Shown: in pieces, positions 7,827 through 15,137 of the stretch | Layout: the number at the start of each line of letters is the position of its first letter | How positions within the stretch are numbered: position 1 is the first letter of the stretch | Assembly (NCBI RefSeq): GCF_944321625.1 | Contig: NZ_CALUMA010000005.1 | Span: forward strand, 1-33,056 | Source of the DNA: an uncultured Slackia sp. | GTDB taxonomy: Bacteria; Actinomycetota; Coriobacteriia; Coriobacteriales; Eggerthellaceae | Length of the DNA: 33,056 nt | Reading direction: 5' to 3' | The notes under the pieces: generated by a model | Told to the model about the DNA's origin: nothing | The model's input: the letters and a program-made list of their open reading frames with translations, nothing else | The model's database searches: none | Made by a program: the position numbers and the translations under genes

Positions 7827-8140
7827 GCAATCGCTCCTTCGTGTTAATCGAGCCGCCATCGCCCAAACCGCCGCGCGGATGGCAGCGCTCGTCGAATGCG
7901 GCGTGATGCCGCCCTTGATTTATCTGTAAGTGGGTTGACTCTATTGTACGCCTGTGTGCGACGCTATCGCGCAATCAACAGATTCGAAGCAAGCGTCAAC
8001 CCCACCCGCAAGCGCAACCGCACGTTTCCAACCAAGACATGGAAGCGGATTGTTCGCAGCAGCGAATAGCATCCGTGCAGGCATTTCATGGAGGCAGCCA
8101 GGCGTTGCCGCTTTGTAAAATCCAGGTAAAGCCCCTCTGG
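7827..8140. other. Gene-free divergent intergenic region
   Basis: About 310 bp between the divergent YczE-like and PAP2 genes. TACAAT can be read on the minus strand near 7950 as a -10 for the YczE-like gene, and TTGACT on the plus strand nearby, but neither has a good partner at 16-18 bp. The overlapping open frames on the minus strand have no ribosome site or recognisable sequence. I see no repeat or RNA gene here. Confidence 0.4.
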
Positions 8141-8146
8141 TAGAAT
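8141..8146 (+). promoter_or_regulatory. Possible -10 of a leaderless PAP2 transcript
   Basis: TAGAAT ends 7 nt before ATG 8154, the normal distance from a -10 hexamer to +1, and no Shine-Dalgarno sequence precedes the gene. This suggests that transcription starts at or next to the start codon. No convincing -35 is seen. Confidence 0.4.
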
Positions 8147-8153
8147 GCGCGTC

Positions 8154-8741
8154 ATGTTTGAGACGATCGCACATACCGACCTCGCGATTCTCCACGCGAT
8201 ACACGACACGCTGGCCTCGCCCGCACTCGACGCCGTCTTGGCCACCGTTACCACGCTCGGCGACATGGGCTTCATCTGGTTCGTCGTAGCGCTCACCGCC
8301 ATCGCCCTCAAGAAGCACCGCGTATTCGGCATCGCCATCATCGTGGCGATTGGGCTCGCATACGTCATCGGCGACCTGGGCCTCAAGCACCTCTTCGAGC
8401 GCTCGCGCCCGTTCCTCGTCGACCCGACGCTGGCAACCAGCCTGATCGAGCTGCCCACAAGCTTCTCGTTCCCCTCGGGCCACACCTCAAGCTCGTTTGC
8501 AGCCGCCACCGTGCTCTGCCTCACGCCCTTCGCCCACCGCTGGTTCAAACCCGCCGCCGCACTGGGTGCCGTGTCCATCGCGTTCTCGCGCCTCTACCTC
8601 AGCGTCCACTACCCCTCCGACGTCTGCGCCGGAGCCATCCTGGGAATCATCTGCGGCATCATCGCCGTACGCATCGTAGGCACCCTCGCCGCCCGTCACG
8701 CCGACGCCAAACGAGAAAAAGCCCTCCAAAAGCAAAGCTAA
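8154..8741 (+). CDS. PAP2-family membrane phosphatase
   Basis: Integral membrane phosphatase of the PAP2 (type 2 phosphatidic acid phosphatase) superfamily; likely substrates are undecaprenyl pyrophosphate or another lipid phosphate, with the active site facing outward. All three signature motifs are present: K-x6-RP in KHLFERSRP, PSGH in FSFPSGHTSS, and SR-x5-H-x3-D in SRLYLSVHYPSDV. About five to six hydrophobic segments surround them, and the tail is short and basic. The product is 195 residues from ATG 8154; an in-frame ATG at 8145 overlaps the putative -10 and is less likely. Substrate cannot be assigned from sequence. Confidence 0.9.
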   Translation: MFETIAHTDLAILHAIHDTLASPALDAVLATVTTLGDMGFIWFVVALTAIALKKHRVFGIAIIVAIGLAYVIGDLGLKHLFERSRPFLVDPTLATSLIELPTSFSFPSGHTSSSFAAATVLCLTPFAHRWFKPAAALGAVSIAFSRLYLSVHYPSDVCAGAILGIICGIIAVRIVGTLAARHADAKREKALQKQS

Positions 8742-8754
8742 CACCACAAAAAAA

Positions 8755-9074
8755 GCGGAAGAGCGAAGCGACTTCCACCGCGTAAAGCACGCACCAAAAA
8801 GCCCGAGACACTTGGCGGTGTCTCGGGCTTTATCGTTGTCGTAACCCGCGGGCAAGCGAAGCGATGCCCGCCGCGCGAAGCGCGAATAAGGCATTGAGGC
8901 ACTTGGCGGTGCCTCAAGCCCGCCGTCGCTGCGAGCCGCGGAAGAGCGAAGCGAATTCCGCTTTGTGGGCGATGAAGCCCCGATTGGCCGGTTTCCCATG
9001 CGCCCTGGAGCGAGGGTGAGGAGATAGGGGTTCCTAAGGGGGAAGAGGAGGGGAAACCTCCCCTCCTCTTCCCC
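8755..9074. repeat. Cluster of six hairpins between PAP2 and murB
   Basis: The 334-bp gap is filled with inverted repeats. Three share the invariant core AGCGAAGCGA inside different stems: GGAAG/CTTCC (core 8762-8771), GCGGGCA/TGCCCGC (core 8855-8864) and GCGGAA/TTCCGC (core 8945-8954). Two others share the loop sequence CACTTGGCGGTG (8799-8830 and 8894-8917). The sixth is a perfect 15-bp stem at 9039-9074, GGGGAAGAGGAGGGG with a 6-nt loop, starting right at the murB stop. Confidence 0.75.
8795..8833. terminator. Bidirectional terminator between PAP2 and murB
   Basis: AAGCCCGAGACAC pairs perfectly with GTGTCTCGGGCTT (13 bp, 6-nt loop). On the minus strand it is followed by T5, terminating murB read-through; on the plus strand a weaker TTTAT follows and could serve the PAP2 gene. 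Confidence 0.8.
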
Positions 9075-9075
9075 A

Positions 9076-10005
9076 TTAGAGACCAAACCCCCACATCTTC
9101 ACTTCGGGCTCCAATCTCACGCCAAACTGCTCGAACACGCGATCCTGCACATCGGCAATCAGCTGGCGCACATCCGCCGCTGTGGCGCCGCCCGCGTTCA
9201 CCACGAACCCGGTGTGCTTCTCGGACACCTGCGCGCCGCCCACGCGATAACCGCGCAGTCCCGCATCTTGGATAAGCTTGCCCGCAAAGTAACCTTCGGG
9301 ACGCTTGAACGTACTGCCGGCGCTGGGCATCTCAAGCGGCTGCTTCTCCTCGCGGCGGGCCTTGAGGTCATCCATGCGCTCCTTGATGGCGGCGACCTCA
9401 TCGTGAGCAAGCTCAAGCATGGCCTCGACCACGATGTAGCCGGCATCTCCCATCATGGAGTGGCGATACGACCAGTCGGCATCCTCGCGGCTCACGCGCA
9501 CGAACTCCCCGTCGGGGGTCACGCAGGCGAGCTCCATGCACACATCCTTGAACTCCCCGCCGTATGCGCCGGCATTCATGATCGCAGCGCCGCCGACGGT
9601 GCCGGGAATGCCGCTGGCAAATTCGAAGCCGGCGAGCTCCGCCTCAAGCGCCGCACGCGCGACCTGGGCGTTCGTCGCTCCCGCCTGCGCTACGATACGC
9701 GTGCCCTCCACGCGTACGTCGGCCATGTTGTCGAGGATCTGCATGACCACGCAGCGCAAGCCCTCATCAGCAACCAACAAGTCGCTGCCATTGCCCACCA
9801 CGGCAAGCGGCGCATCGGCCTCGCGGCACGCCTTCACGATAGCGGCGACCTGCTCGGCAGAACGAGGCGCCACGTACACATCGGCCGGTCCACCAATCTG
9901 AAACGTGGTATGCGCGTTCATAGGCTCGTTCGCGCGCACGTTTTCTTCTCCAACGATGCGCGCGAGCATCTCAATCAATTCAGGACGTACAGCAGCGTTC
10001 GCCAT
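9076..10005 (-). CDS. murB: UDP-N-acetylenolpyruvoylglucosamine reductase
   Basis: FAD-dependent cytoplasmic enzyme that reduces UDP-GlcNAc-enolpyruvate to UDP-MurNAc with NADPH, the second step of peptidoglycan precursor synthesis. The 309-residue product has the PCMH-type FAD fold (HTTFQIGGPADVYV, VVGNGSDLLVADEG, SGIPGTVGGAAIMNAGAYGGE), the proton-donor serine in PSAGSTFKRPEG and the catalytic glutamate in LEPEVKMWG near the C-terminus. The compact GSTFKRP form is that of type II MurB. ATG 10005 is preceded by GAAAGGA at 7 nt; the frame extends to 10050 without a ribosome site. murA, its partner in the pathway, lies about 8 kb to the right rather than next to it. Confidence 0.96.
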   Translation of the reverse strand: MANAAVRPELIEMLARIVGEENVRANEPMNAHTTFQIGGPADVYVAPRSAEQVAAIVKACREADAPLAVVGNGSDLLVADEGLRCVVMQILDNMADVRVEGTRIVAQAGATNAQVARAALEAELAGFEFASGIPGTVGGAAIMNAGAYGGEFKDVCMELACVTPDGEFVRVSREDADWSYRHSMMGDAGYIVVEAMLELAHDEVAAIKERMDDLKARREEKQPLEMPSAGSTFKRPEGYFAGKLIQDAGLRGYRVGGAQVSEKHTGFVVNAGGATAADVRQLIADVQDRVFEQFGVRLEPEVKMWGFGL

Positions 10006-10096
10006 GGTATTCCTTTCAACAAAGCTCGTTGTGCTGAAGACATTGTACAAAGGAGGTCAAATGTACGGCGAAATGCCGCGTTTCGAGCGGTTCCAC

Positions 10097-10109
10097 CGTC
10101 AAAATGACG
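10097..10109. promoter_or_regulatory. Solitary CGTCAAAATGACG motif upstream of murB
   Basis: This 13-bp interrupted palindrome is identical to the motif that makes up both ends of each 59-bp element at 28091-28149 and 30382-30440. It lies between the ArsC-like gene and murB, about 95 bp upstream of the murB start. It could be a protein-binding site or a remnant of the same element. Confidence 0.4.
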
Positions 10110-10130
10110 TCCTTTGCAAGCAGGAAGACC

Positions 10131-10490
10131 CTACAGCAGGGCCGCTTCCCACTCAGCCTCCTTGAATCCTACCAGCACGAAGCCATCGCCCACAACCAGC
10201 GGACGCTTGACCAGCATGCCGTCGGTCGCCAGAAGCTCGAAGCATTCCTCGTCGGACATGCCGACATCCAGCTTCGCCTTGATGCCCAGCTCGCGGTATT
10301 TCATGCCGCTCGTGTTGAAGAATCGTCGCACGGGAAGGCCGCTCTTCGCATGCCATTCGGAAAGCTCCGCCGCCGTCGGATTGTCTTCCACGATATGGCG
10401 GTCGACATACTCCACGCCGTGATCGTCCAGCCATTTCTTGGCTTTCTTGCATGTGGAGCATTTGGGGTATTCGATGAACATCACAGACAT
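10131..10490 (-). CDS. ArsC/Spx-family thioredoxin-fold protein
   Basis: A 119-residue protein of the ArsC/Spx/YffB family. The N-terminal active-site motif is C11-S-T-C14 in YPKCSTCKKAKKWL, followed by family blocks RHIVEDNPTAAEL, RRFFNTSGMKYRELGI and a C-terminal LVKRPLVVGDGFVLVGF. This variant resembles the stand-alone arsenate reductase-like proteins of Firmicutes and Actinobacteria; without arsenic genes nearby, a role in arsenate reduction cannot be claimed, and an Spx-like or other thiol role is equally possible. GAAAGGCTGTCAC precedes ATG 10490. It is upstream of murB on the same strand with a 125-bp gap. Confidence 0.88.
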   Translation of the reverse strand: MSVMFIEYPKCSTCKKAKKWLDDHGVEYVDRHIVEDNPTAAELSEWHAKSGLPVRRFFNTSGMKYRELGIKAKLDVGMSDEECFELLATDGMLVKRPLVVGDGFVLVGFKEAEWEAALL

Positions 10491-10542
10491 GTGACAGCCT
10501 TTCTCTTTCGTATGCGGCCGGGGTCAAGCGGCGCACATCGGC

Positions 10543-10571
10543 GGCGCCAAAGGCGCCTTTGCGAGAATTAT
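10543..10571 (-). promoter_or_regulatory. -10 element and hairpin before the ArsC-like gene
   Basis: TATAAT is read on the minus strand at 10571-10566, about 75 nt before the ArsC-like start; no good -35 accompanies it. GGCGCC-AAA-GGCGCC at 10543-10557 forms a short GC-rich hairpin in the same leader, and may also be the end of the upstream flavoprotein transcript, though no T-tract follows on that strand. Confidence 0.4.
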
Positions 10572-10609
10572 AGATGAAGCGCGGAATACAAGCGCAGAGG
10601 GCATCCGGC

Positions 10610-12319
10610 TCAGCCGCGAGCCTTCTCGCCCACCAGGCTCGTCATGACCGCTTCGGCCACGCGAAGCCCGTCTGCCGCCGCAGACATAATGCCTCCCGCA
10701 TAACCCGCGCCCTCGCCGCACGGGAACACGCCCGCACACGAGGCCCCGCCGGCGAAACGCGCCTGGAATCCTTCCTTGTCGCGCACGATACGCACCGGAC
10801 TTGAGCTACGGGCCTCGACGCCCGTGAGTACCGCGTCCGACGAGGAGAATCCATGCAAACGCCTGTCAAACTGCGGAAGCGCCGCCGCAATGGAGTCGGC
10901 GACAAAAGCGGGCAGCACCTCATGCAGATTGCCCCATGCCACGCCGCGCGCGTAGGTGGGTTTCACAGAGTTGCCCTCCCCCGCCTGGACGCTCGTGGCG
11001 CGATGTGCCAGAAAATCCTCCACGCGCTGAGCGGGCGCCGCGTACATGCCTCCGCCCGCCGCGTACGCCGCGCGCTCCATATGACGCTGCAGCTCCACGC
11101 CGGCAAGCACGTCATCGCCCGGCAGGTCGCGTTCCTCCACGCCCACAAGCACAGCGGCGTTGGCGTTGCTGCCATCGCGGGCGAAACGGCTCATGCCGTT
11201 CACACACACGCCGCCCTCTTCGGAGGCCGCGCAAACCACCTCGCCGCCGGGGCACATGCAAAACGTGTACACGCCGCGCCCGTCCGGCAGATGAACCGCC
11301 AGTTTGTAGTCGGCCGCGCCAAGCGCAGGATGATCGGCAGCCGCACCGTACTGTGCACGGTTGATAAGCTCTTGAGGATGTTCGATGCGCACGCCCACCG
11401 CAAACGGCTTACGCTCCATCGCAAGCCCCGCGTCGCGCACGACCTCGAACGTGTCGCGTGCAGAATGGCCGCAGGCAAGCACGCATGCATTCGTCTTGAT
11501 CGAACGCGCCTCGCCCTTCGCATCGCGCACGTACACGCCCGTAAGCTTGTCACTCTCGAAGCGAAAGCCCTCGAACCGCGTGCGTGCCAATACCTGGCCG
11601 CCCATGCGCTTGATTTGCTCGCGCAGCGACGAGACGATGCCCACCAGGTTATCGGTACCCAGATGCGGCTTCGCCTGCCAAAGAATCTCTTCGGGGGCGC
11701 CTGCCTGGACGAAGATGCGCAGCACGTCTTTGCAGCGGGGATTCTTGATGTTCGTGGTCAGCTTGCCGTCGGAGAACAGACGTGCGCCGCCGTCGCCGAA
11801 ATGGATGTTGCATTCGGGGGCGAGGTCGCCGCCTTCGTTGAAGCGCTCGATCGCCCCCATGCGCTCTTCCGCCAAATCGCCGCGCTCAAGCACGATGGGC
11901 TTCGCGCCGAAGCGGGCAAGCGCCCACGCGCAGAACAGGCCCGCAGGCCCCGCGCCCACCACTACGGGACGCGGCGGAACCTCGAACGGCTTGCCAAAAC
12001 GATATTCGCCCAGATAGCTGTCGAATCGCAGCGGATGGAAAGCGTCGTCGCCGGCGCCTAAATCCTTCAGGCGCGCAGGCGACACAGCGCCGCGCGCAAC
12101 CACGGATGCCTCCATGCCCGCGGCAAGCTCTACGACGTAGGTCGCCACGAAGTGCACATCGCTTTTCTTGCGGGCATCCACGCTGCGCTTCGCAAGAAGC
12201 ATGCGCACGATATCATCGGGATTAACGCCCAGCGCCCGCGCGACGGCGATGCGCGCAAGGCTCTCGCCCTGCGGCAGCCCCGCATCGAGCAGAAGGCGCA
12301 CGTTGCTTACTTCGAGCAT
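10610..12319 (-). CDS. FAD-dependent oxidoreductase (COG2509 type)
   Basis: A 569-residue flavoprotein of the uncharacterised FAD-dependent dehydrogenase group COG2509. Residues 1-110 form the N-terminal alpha/beta domain typical of the group (LPQGESLARIAVARALGV, then LLAKRSVDARKKSDVHFVATYVV). The dinucleotide-binding GAGPAG begins at residue 122 (PVVVGAGPAGLFCAWAL), followed by ERGD, GGARLFSDGKLTT and a C-terminal FAD contact in FPCGEGAGYAGGIMSAAADG. Substrate is unknown. ATG 12319 lies 2 nt after the stop of the preceding flavoprotein gene and fits the conserved N-terminus; the longer frame to 12472 overlaps that gene and is rejected. It is last in a three-gene operon. Confidence 0.9.
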   Translation of the reverse strand: MLEVSNVRLLLDAGLPQGESLARIAVARALGVNPDDIVRMLLAKRSVDARKKSDVHFVATYVVELAAGMEASVVARGAVSPARLKDLGAGDDAFHPLRFDSYLGEYRFGKPFEVPPRPVVVGAGPAGLFCAWALARFGAKPIVLERGDLAEERMGAIERFNEGGDLAPECNIHFGDGGARLFSDGKLTTNIKNPRCKDVLRIFVQAGAPEEILWQAKPHLGTDNLVGIVSSLREQIKRMGGQVLARTRFEGFRFESDKLTGVYVRDAKGEARSIKTNACVLACGHSARDTFEVVRDAGLAMERKPFAVGVRIEHPQELINRAQYGAAADHPALGAADYKLAVHLPDGRGVYTFCMCPGGEVVCAASEEGGVCVNGMSRFARDGSNANAAVLVGVEERDLPGDDVLAGVELQRHMERAAYAAGGGMYAAPAQRVEDFLAHRATSVQAGEGNSVKPTYARGVAWGNLHEVLPAFVADSIAAALPQFDRRLHGFSSSDAVLTGVEARSSSPVRIVRDKEGFQARFAGGASCAGVFPCGEGAGYAGGIMSAAADGLRVAEAVMTSLVGEKARG

Positions 12320-12321
12320 AT

Positions 12322-13563
12322 CTACCCCGCGAACGACTGCCAGGCGACGCCCGCCGCCGCACGCCCCGCGAGCATGCCGCTCGTCCATGCCCAGTGAAGG
12401 TTGTAACCGCCGCAGCGCCCGTCGATGTCCAGCGCCTCGCCGCACACATACAGGCCCGGATGCGCGATGCACTCCATCGTGTGGGGATCGAACTGCTTCA
12501 CGGCATAGCCGCCGCGCATAACCTGCGCCTGCTTGGGGTCGGCGATGCCTTTGACCTCAAGCCCGAACGATTCGGACACCATGGCAAGCACCACGGCTTC
12601 CTGCTCGGCGATGATGGGTTCATCGGGATTGAGACCCGCAGCCACCACCACCGCGCGCGCCACGCGCGACGGCAGCATGCCGGCCATGACCTGCGCGGCG
12701 GTGCGATTCGGGTGCGCCATCGCGGTATCGTAGATGAAATCGACTTTATCCTGCGGATCCATATCGGGAAGCAGGTCTATGAACACCGTCTGGCCGGGCC
12801 TCACATAACGCGACATATCGAACGCCGCGATGCCGGAAATGCCGTAATCGCGGAACAGCACCTCGCCGCGCGTCTCAGGGCCCATGGACACGTCGTCATG
12901 CTCGGGGTCGGCCACATCCAGCCACGCATCGCGCAAATCCTGGGCGTCGACGTCCAGATACAGGCGCGCACGCACGCGGATGCCCGAAAGCCCCTTGATG
13001 GCGCGCGTGTCGCACTTAAGCGCCGCGAGCACCGGGCGCGTCTGCTTGCAGGCGACATCGGACGGAAGCAGCCCCTTGGCGGGATTGCCGCCCACGCACA
13101 CCACTACCGCGTCGAACTGCTCTGACGACCCGTCGTCCAGACCCACGCTCCATGAGCCGTCCTTCGTCGGCGCGACCTCGGACACGCGCGCGCCGCAGCG
13201 CTCGACGGCGCCCGCCTCGGATGCCGCAAGGCGCAGCAGATCGAGCACGGTGGCCGCCTTGCCGCTGTAGGGGTAGATGCGCCCCTCTTCCTCCTGGTAG
13301 CACAAAAGACCCATGTCCGAGAAGAACAGCTGTACCTCCTCAGGGGGAAGCACGTTCATAGCCTCCTGCACGAATGCGGGGCGATTGTAGTCTTCGGCGA
13401 AAATATCTGCATTGCTCAGGTTGCAGCGACCGTTGCCCGTAGCGAGAATCTTCTTTCCCACGCGATCAGCGGCTTCGAGAATTTCCACCTGGGCGCCCGC
13501 GCGTGCCGCCTCAATGGCGGCGACGAGGCCCGATGCGCCTCCTCCGACGACGGCTATGCGCAT
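12322..13563 (-). CDS. HI0933/BaiN-family flavoprotein
   Basis: NAD(P)/FAD-dependent oxidoreductase of the HI0933 family (YhiN; the characterised member BaiN acts in gut bile-acid dehydroxylation). The 413-residue protein has the N-terminal Rossmann GGGASG at residues 7-12, the family hallmark GKKILATGNGRCNLSN at about 36-51, and the C-terminal GGYAVKQFDPHTME and CGEALDIDGRCGGYNLHWAW blocks. BaiN activity should not be assumed: most members are uncharacterised and no bai genes are nearby. ATG 13563 has AAGGAGG about 7 nt upstream and overlaps the end of the Cys-rich gene by 10 nt, indicating coupling. The next flavoprotein gene starts 2 nt after its stop. Confidence 0.92.
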   Translation of the reverse strand: MRIAVVGGGASGLVAAIEAARAGAQVEILEAADRVGKKILATGNGRCNLSNADIFAEDYNRPAFVQEAMNVLPPEEVQLFFSDMGLLCYQEEEGRIYPYSGKAATVLDLLRLAASEAGAVERCGARVSEVAPTKDGSWSVGLDDGSSEQFDAVVVCVGGNPAKGLLPSDVACKQTRPVLAALKCDTRAIKGLSGIRVRARLYLDVDAQDLRDAWLDVADPEHDDVSMGPETRGEVLFRDYGISGIAAFDMSRYVRPGQTVFIDLLPDMDPQDKVDFIYDTAMAHPNRTAAQVMAGMLPSRVARAVVVAAGLNPDEPIIAEQEAVVLAMVSESFGLEVKGIADPKQAQVMRGGYAVKQFDPHTMECIAHPGLYVCGEALDIDGRCGGYNLHWAWTSGMLAGRAAAGVAWQSFAG

Positions 13564-13811
13564 GGCTTATCCTCCTTGATTTTGGGACCGTTCTGGATGA
13601 AGAACGTGCACACGCGGCAGATCTCTTTCACGGGCACGCTGCGGTCGACGTCGGGGTTGTCGAACATCGCCAGACCATACGCCACCTGATGCGTCGGGCG
13701 GTCGCATGCCGCGAAATTGCAGTCAGGCGGGCACGGCTCGCCAGGAGTGTTGTGCGGGCAGCGGCTTTGCATCTCCTCATCGCAGCCACGCAAATCCCAA
13801 CAATGCGCCAT
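13554..13811 (-). CDS. Small cysteine-rich protein
   Basis: An 85-residue protein with nine cysteines, arranged as HCWDLRGC, RCPHNTPGEPCPPDC, FAACD, ICRVCTFF and a terminal C. The CWD..C....CP spacing recalls the two-CW type of metal-binding domain, so zinc or Fe-S binding is likely but not proven. ATG 13811 is preceded by AAGGAGGACCATC, a strong ribosome site. It overlaps the HI0933-like flavoprotein start by 10 nt, so the two are probably translationally coupled; the small protein may act as an electron carrier or assembly partner for the flavoproteins. I do not recognise a named family. Confidence 0.75.
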   Translation of the reverse strand: MAHCWDLRGCDEEMQSRCPHNTPGEPCPPDCNFAACDRPTHQVAYGLAMFDNPDVDRSVPVKEICRVCTFFIQNGPKIKEDKPCA

Positions 13812-13921
13812 GATGGTCCTCCTTAATCAAATCCTTGCCGCCCTTATGATACGCAGAAGAAAAGCGACGCCGCCGAAACACCACCATATCGGCAGTTTTT
13901 CGCAGCGTCGCGGTGCCTCAA

Positions 13922-13953
13922 AAAACAAAAAGCGCCGTTCAGACGAACGGCGC
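13922..13953 (-). terminator. Rho-independent terminator of the NifU-like gene
   Basis: On the minus strand GCGCCGTTC pairs with GAACGGCGC around a 4-nt loop and is followed by TTTTTG and a second T-run. It begins 7 nt after the stop codon. Confidence 0.9.
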
Positions 13954-13959
13954 AACGTG

Positions 13960-14193
13960 CTAGCCTGCGTTGACGACCCTGGTCACGCCGGGCACATGCT
14001 CCTTGAGAATGCGCTCGACGCCGTTGGTCAGCGTCATCTGGCTGATGGGGCAGCCTTTGCAAGCGCCCTGCAGCTCCACGGTGACGGTGCCGTCCTCAGC
14101 CACGTCGATCAGCGCCACGTCGCCGCCGTCGTTCTGCAGGCTGGGACGGATGAGGTTGAGGACCTCTGCGACCCTCTCTTTATCGATTGCCAT
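13960..14193 (-). CDS. NifU C-terminal-like Fe-S scaffold protein
   Basis: A 77-residue stand-alone NifU C-terminal (Nfu) domain that carries and transfers Fe-S clusters in the cytoplasm. The motif C45-K-G-C48 in LQGACKGCPISQMTLTNGVE is the cluster ligand pair shared between two subunits; RPSLQNDGGDVALIDV before it is the other conserved block. Length is normal for the single-domain form. GACAGGAGAAATCCC precedes ATG 14193. It is monocistronic, with a strong terminator behind it. The neighbouring Cys-rich protein and superoxide reductase are also metalloproteins, but a functional link is only inference. Confidence 0.92.
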   Translation of the reverse strand: MAIDKERVAEVLNLIRPSLQNDGGDVALIDVAEDGTVTVELQGACKGCPISQMTLTNGVERILKEHVPGVTRVVNAG

Positions 14194-14340
14194 GGGATTT
14201 CTCCTGTCTGTCGCGGCGGCTCAAGCCGCCCTGTTAAATACCGCGCACATTGTAACGCACCCGCTCTCATTCGCATACGGAATGTCAAAGTGTCGTAAAA
14301 AAGAATAGCGCCTCGTAACCGTAACGTGAGTTATCAAGCC

Positions 14341-14527
14341 AGCGAGACACGGAACGAAACAGCGAGCGGCGACCCAGTGCCCCCATCTAGCCCTGCCGCA
14401 TGCCCTGCAAACATGCCAGTGGCATGCTTGGTCCCTCTCTTTCGCAACCGAGAGGGAGCGCGCTGCGGAGTAGCGCAGCGCACGCAGAACCATGCACAAG
14501 AGGCTAGATGGGGCACCGGGCCGCCGT
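14341..14527. other. Large four-arm foldable intergenic element
   Basis: The 387-bp gap between the NifU-like and desulfoferrodoxin genes contains a stretch that can fold like a cloverleaf. An outer stem of about 25 bp joins 14367-14392 with 14502-14526 (GTGCCCC and ATCTAGCC against GGCTAGAT and GGGGCAC, with one bulge and two mismatches). Inside it are three perfect hairpins: CATGCC/GGCATG (14412-14426), TCCCTCTC/GAGAGGGA (14432-14457) and GCGCTGCG/CGCAGCGC (14460-14481). The left flank at 14349-14366, ACGGAACGAAACAGCGAG, is repeated at 22252-22269 before another long hairpin. Either a structured RNA or a palindromic mobile repeat is possible; strand is not determined. Confidence 0.6.
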
Positions 14528-14580
14528 GTAGCGCCATAGCGTCTTATCGAGCAGTTATGACGGCTGGCAAGCCGTCGTAA

Positions 14581-14961
14581 CTAAATCTCCTTCACCCAGA
14601 GGCCATGCAGGTTGCAGTACTCGTACACCTTGACGGCGGACGCGCCCTCGGCAAGCTCGAAATCAGCAACGGGCTCGTCGTCGGCGGTCAGGGTGGCGAC
14701 CTGGTAGCCCTTGTCGGTCACCAGGACGATGAACTGGATGAGATGGGCCTCGGTCATGGGATGAGCGACCTCGCCCACCTGGACATGCACATGAGAGCCC
14801 TCGACGGAAACGGCGGGAACGTGCTTCTCCAGCGCGCCGTCGGTGGCGCCGGCCACCAGCTCGACCATGGGCTCGCCGCAGCAAATCATGGGGACGCCCG
14901 AATCGACGACCTTGATGGCGATGTTTCCGCAGTGCTCGCACTTGTAGAACTTGATTTCCAT
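14581..14961 (-). CDS. dfx: Desulfoferrodoxin (superoxide reductase)
   Basis: Reduces superoxide to hydrogen peroxide in the cytoplasm without making oxygen, typical of anaerobes. The 126-residue protein has both iron sites. The desulforedoxin-like centre uses C8, C11, C27 and C28 (YKCEHCG and MICCGEP). The catalytic centre uses H47 (EKHVP), H67 (VAHPM), H73 (EAHLI), C116 and H119 (YCNLHGLW), with conserved E46. The open frame reaches 15126, but ATG 14961 is right because the protein then starts at MEIKFYKCEHCG and AGAGGGGG lies 6 nt upstream. It stands alone between lgt and the four-arm element, and a perfect GACGGCT/AGCCGTC hairpin lies against its stop codon. Confidence 0.95.
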   Translation of the reverse strand: MEIKFYKCEHCGNIAIKVVDSGVPMICCGEPMVELVAGATDGALEKHVPAVSVEGSHVHVQVGEVAHPMTEAHLIQFIVLVTDKGYQVATLTADDEPVADFELAEGASAVKVYEYCNLHGLWVKEI

Positions 14962-15137
14962 GATATCCCCCTCTGAAGGACGGTTCGGAAGGCTGTGCCC
15001 TCCTTTGTTTTCGGCGATCTTGCCGATTGGTACCATACTATCGCGCCGCGACGTAAGCTCAAGCAGTTCGCAGGAAACGTCGCGCTTCCGTAACGAACCC
15101 GCCTCGCAATTTCCTTTTCGCGACAACGTATATGTTA

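Noticed and set aside
10075..10100. T-box-like GGTGGAACCGC string upstream of murB on the minus strand
   Set aside because: No specifier stem, no terminator/antiterminator pair, and murB is not a T-box-regulated type of gene; most likely coincidence.
10131..10490. Dedicated arsenate reductase
   Set aside because: The sequence fits the wider ArsC/Spx-like group and no ars genes lie nearby; the permease at 24570 is too distant to support it.
12322..13563. Assignment as BaiN with bile-acid dehydroxylation activity
   Set aside because: The family is broad and mostly uncharacterised, and no other bai genes are present in the window.
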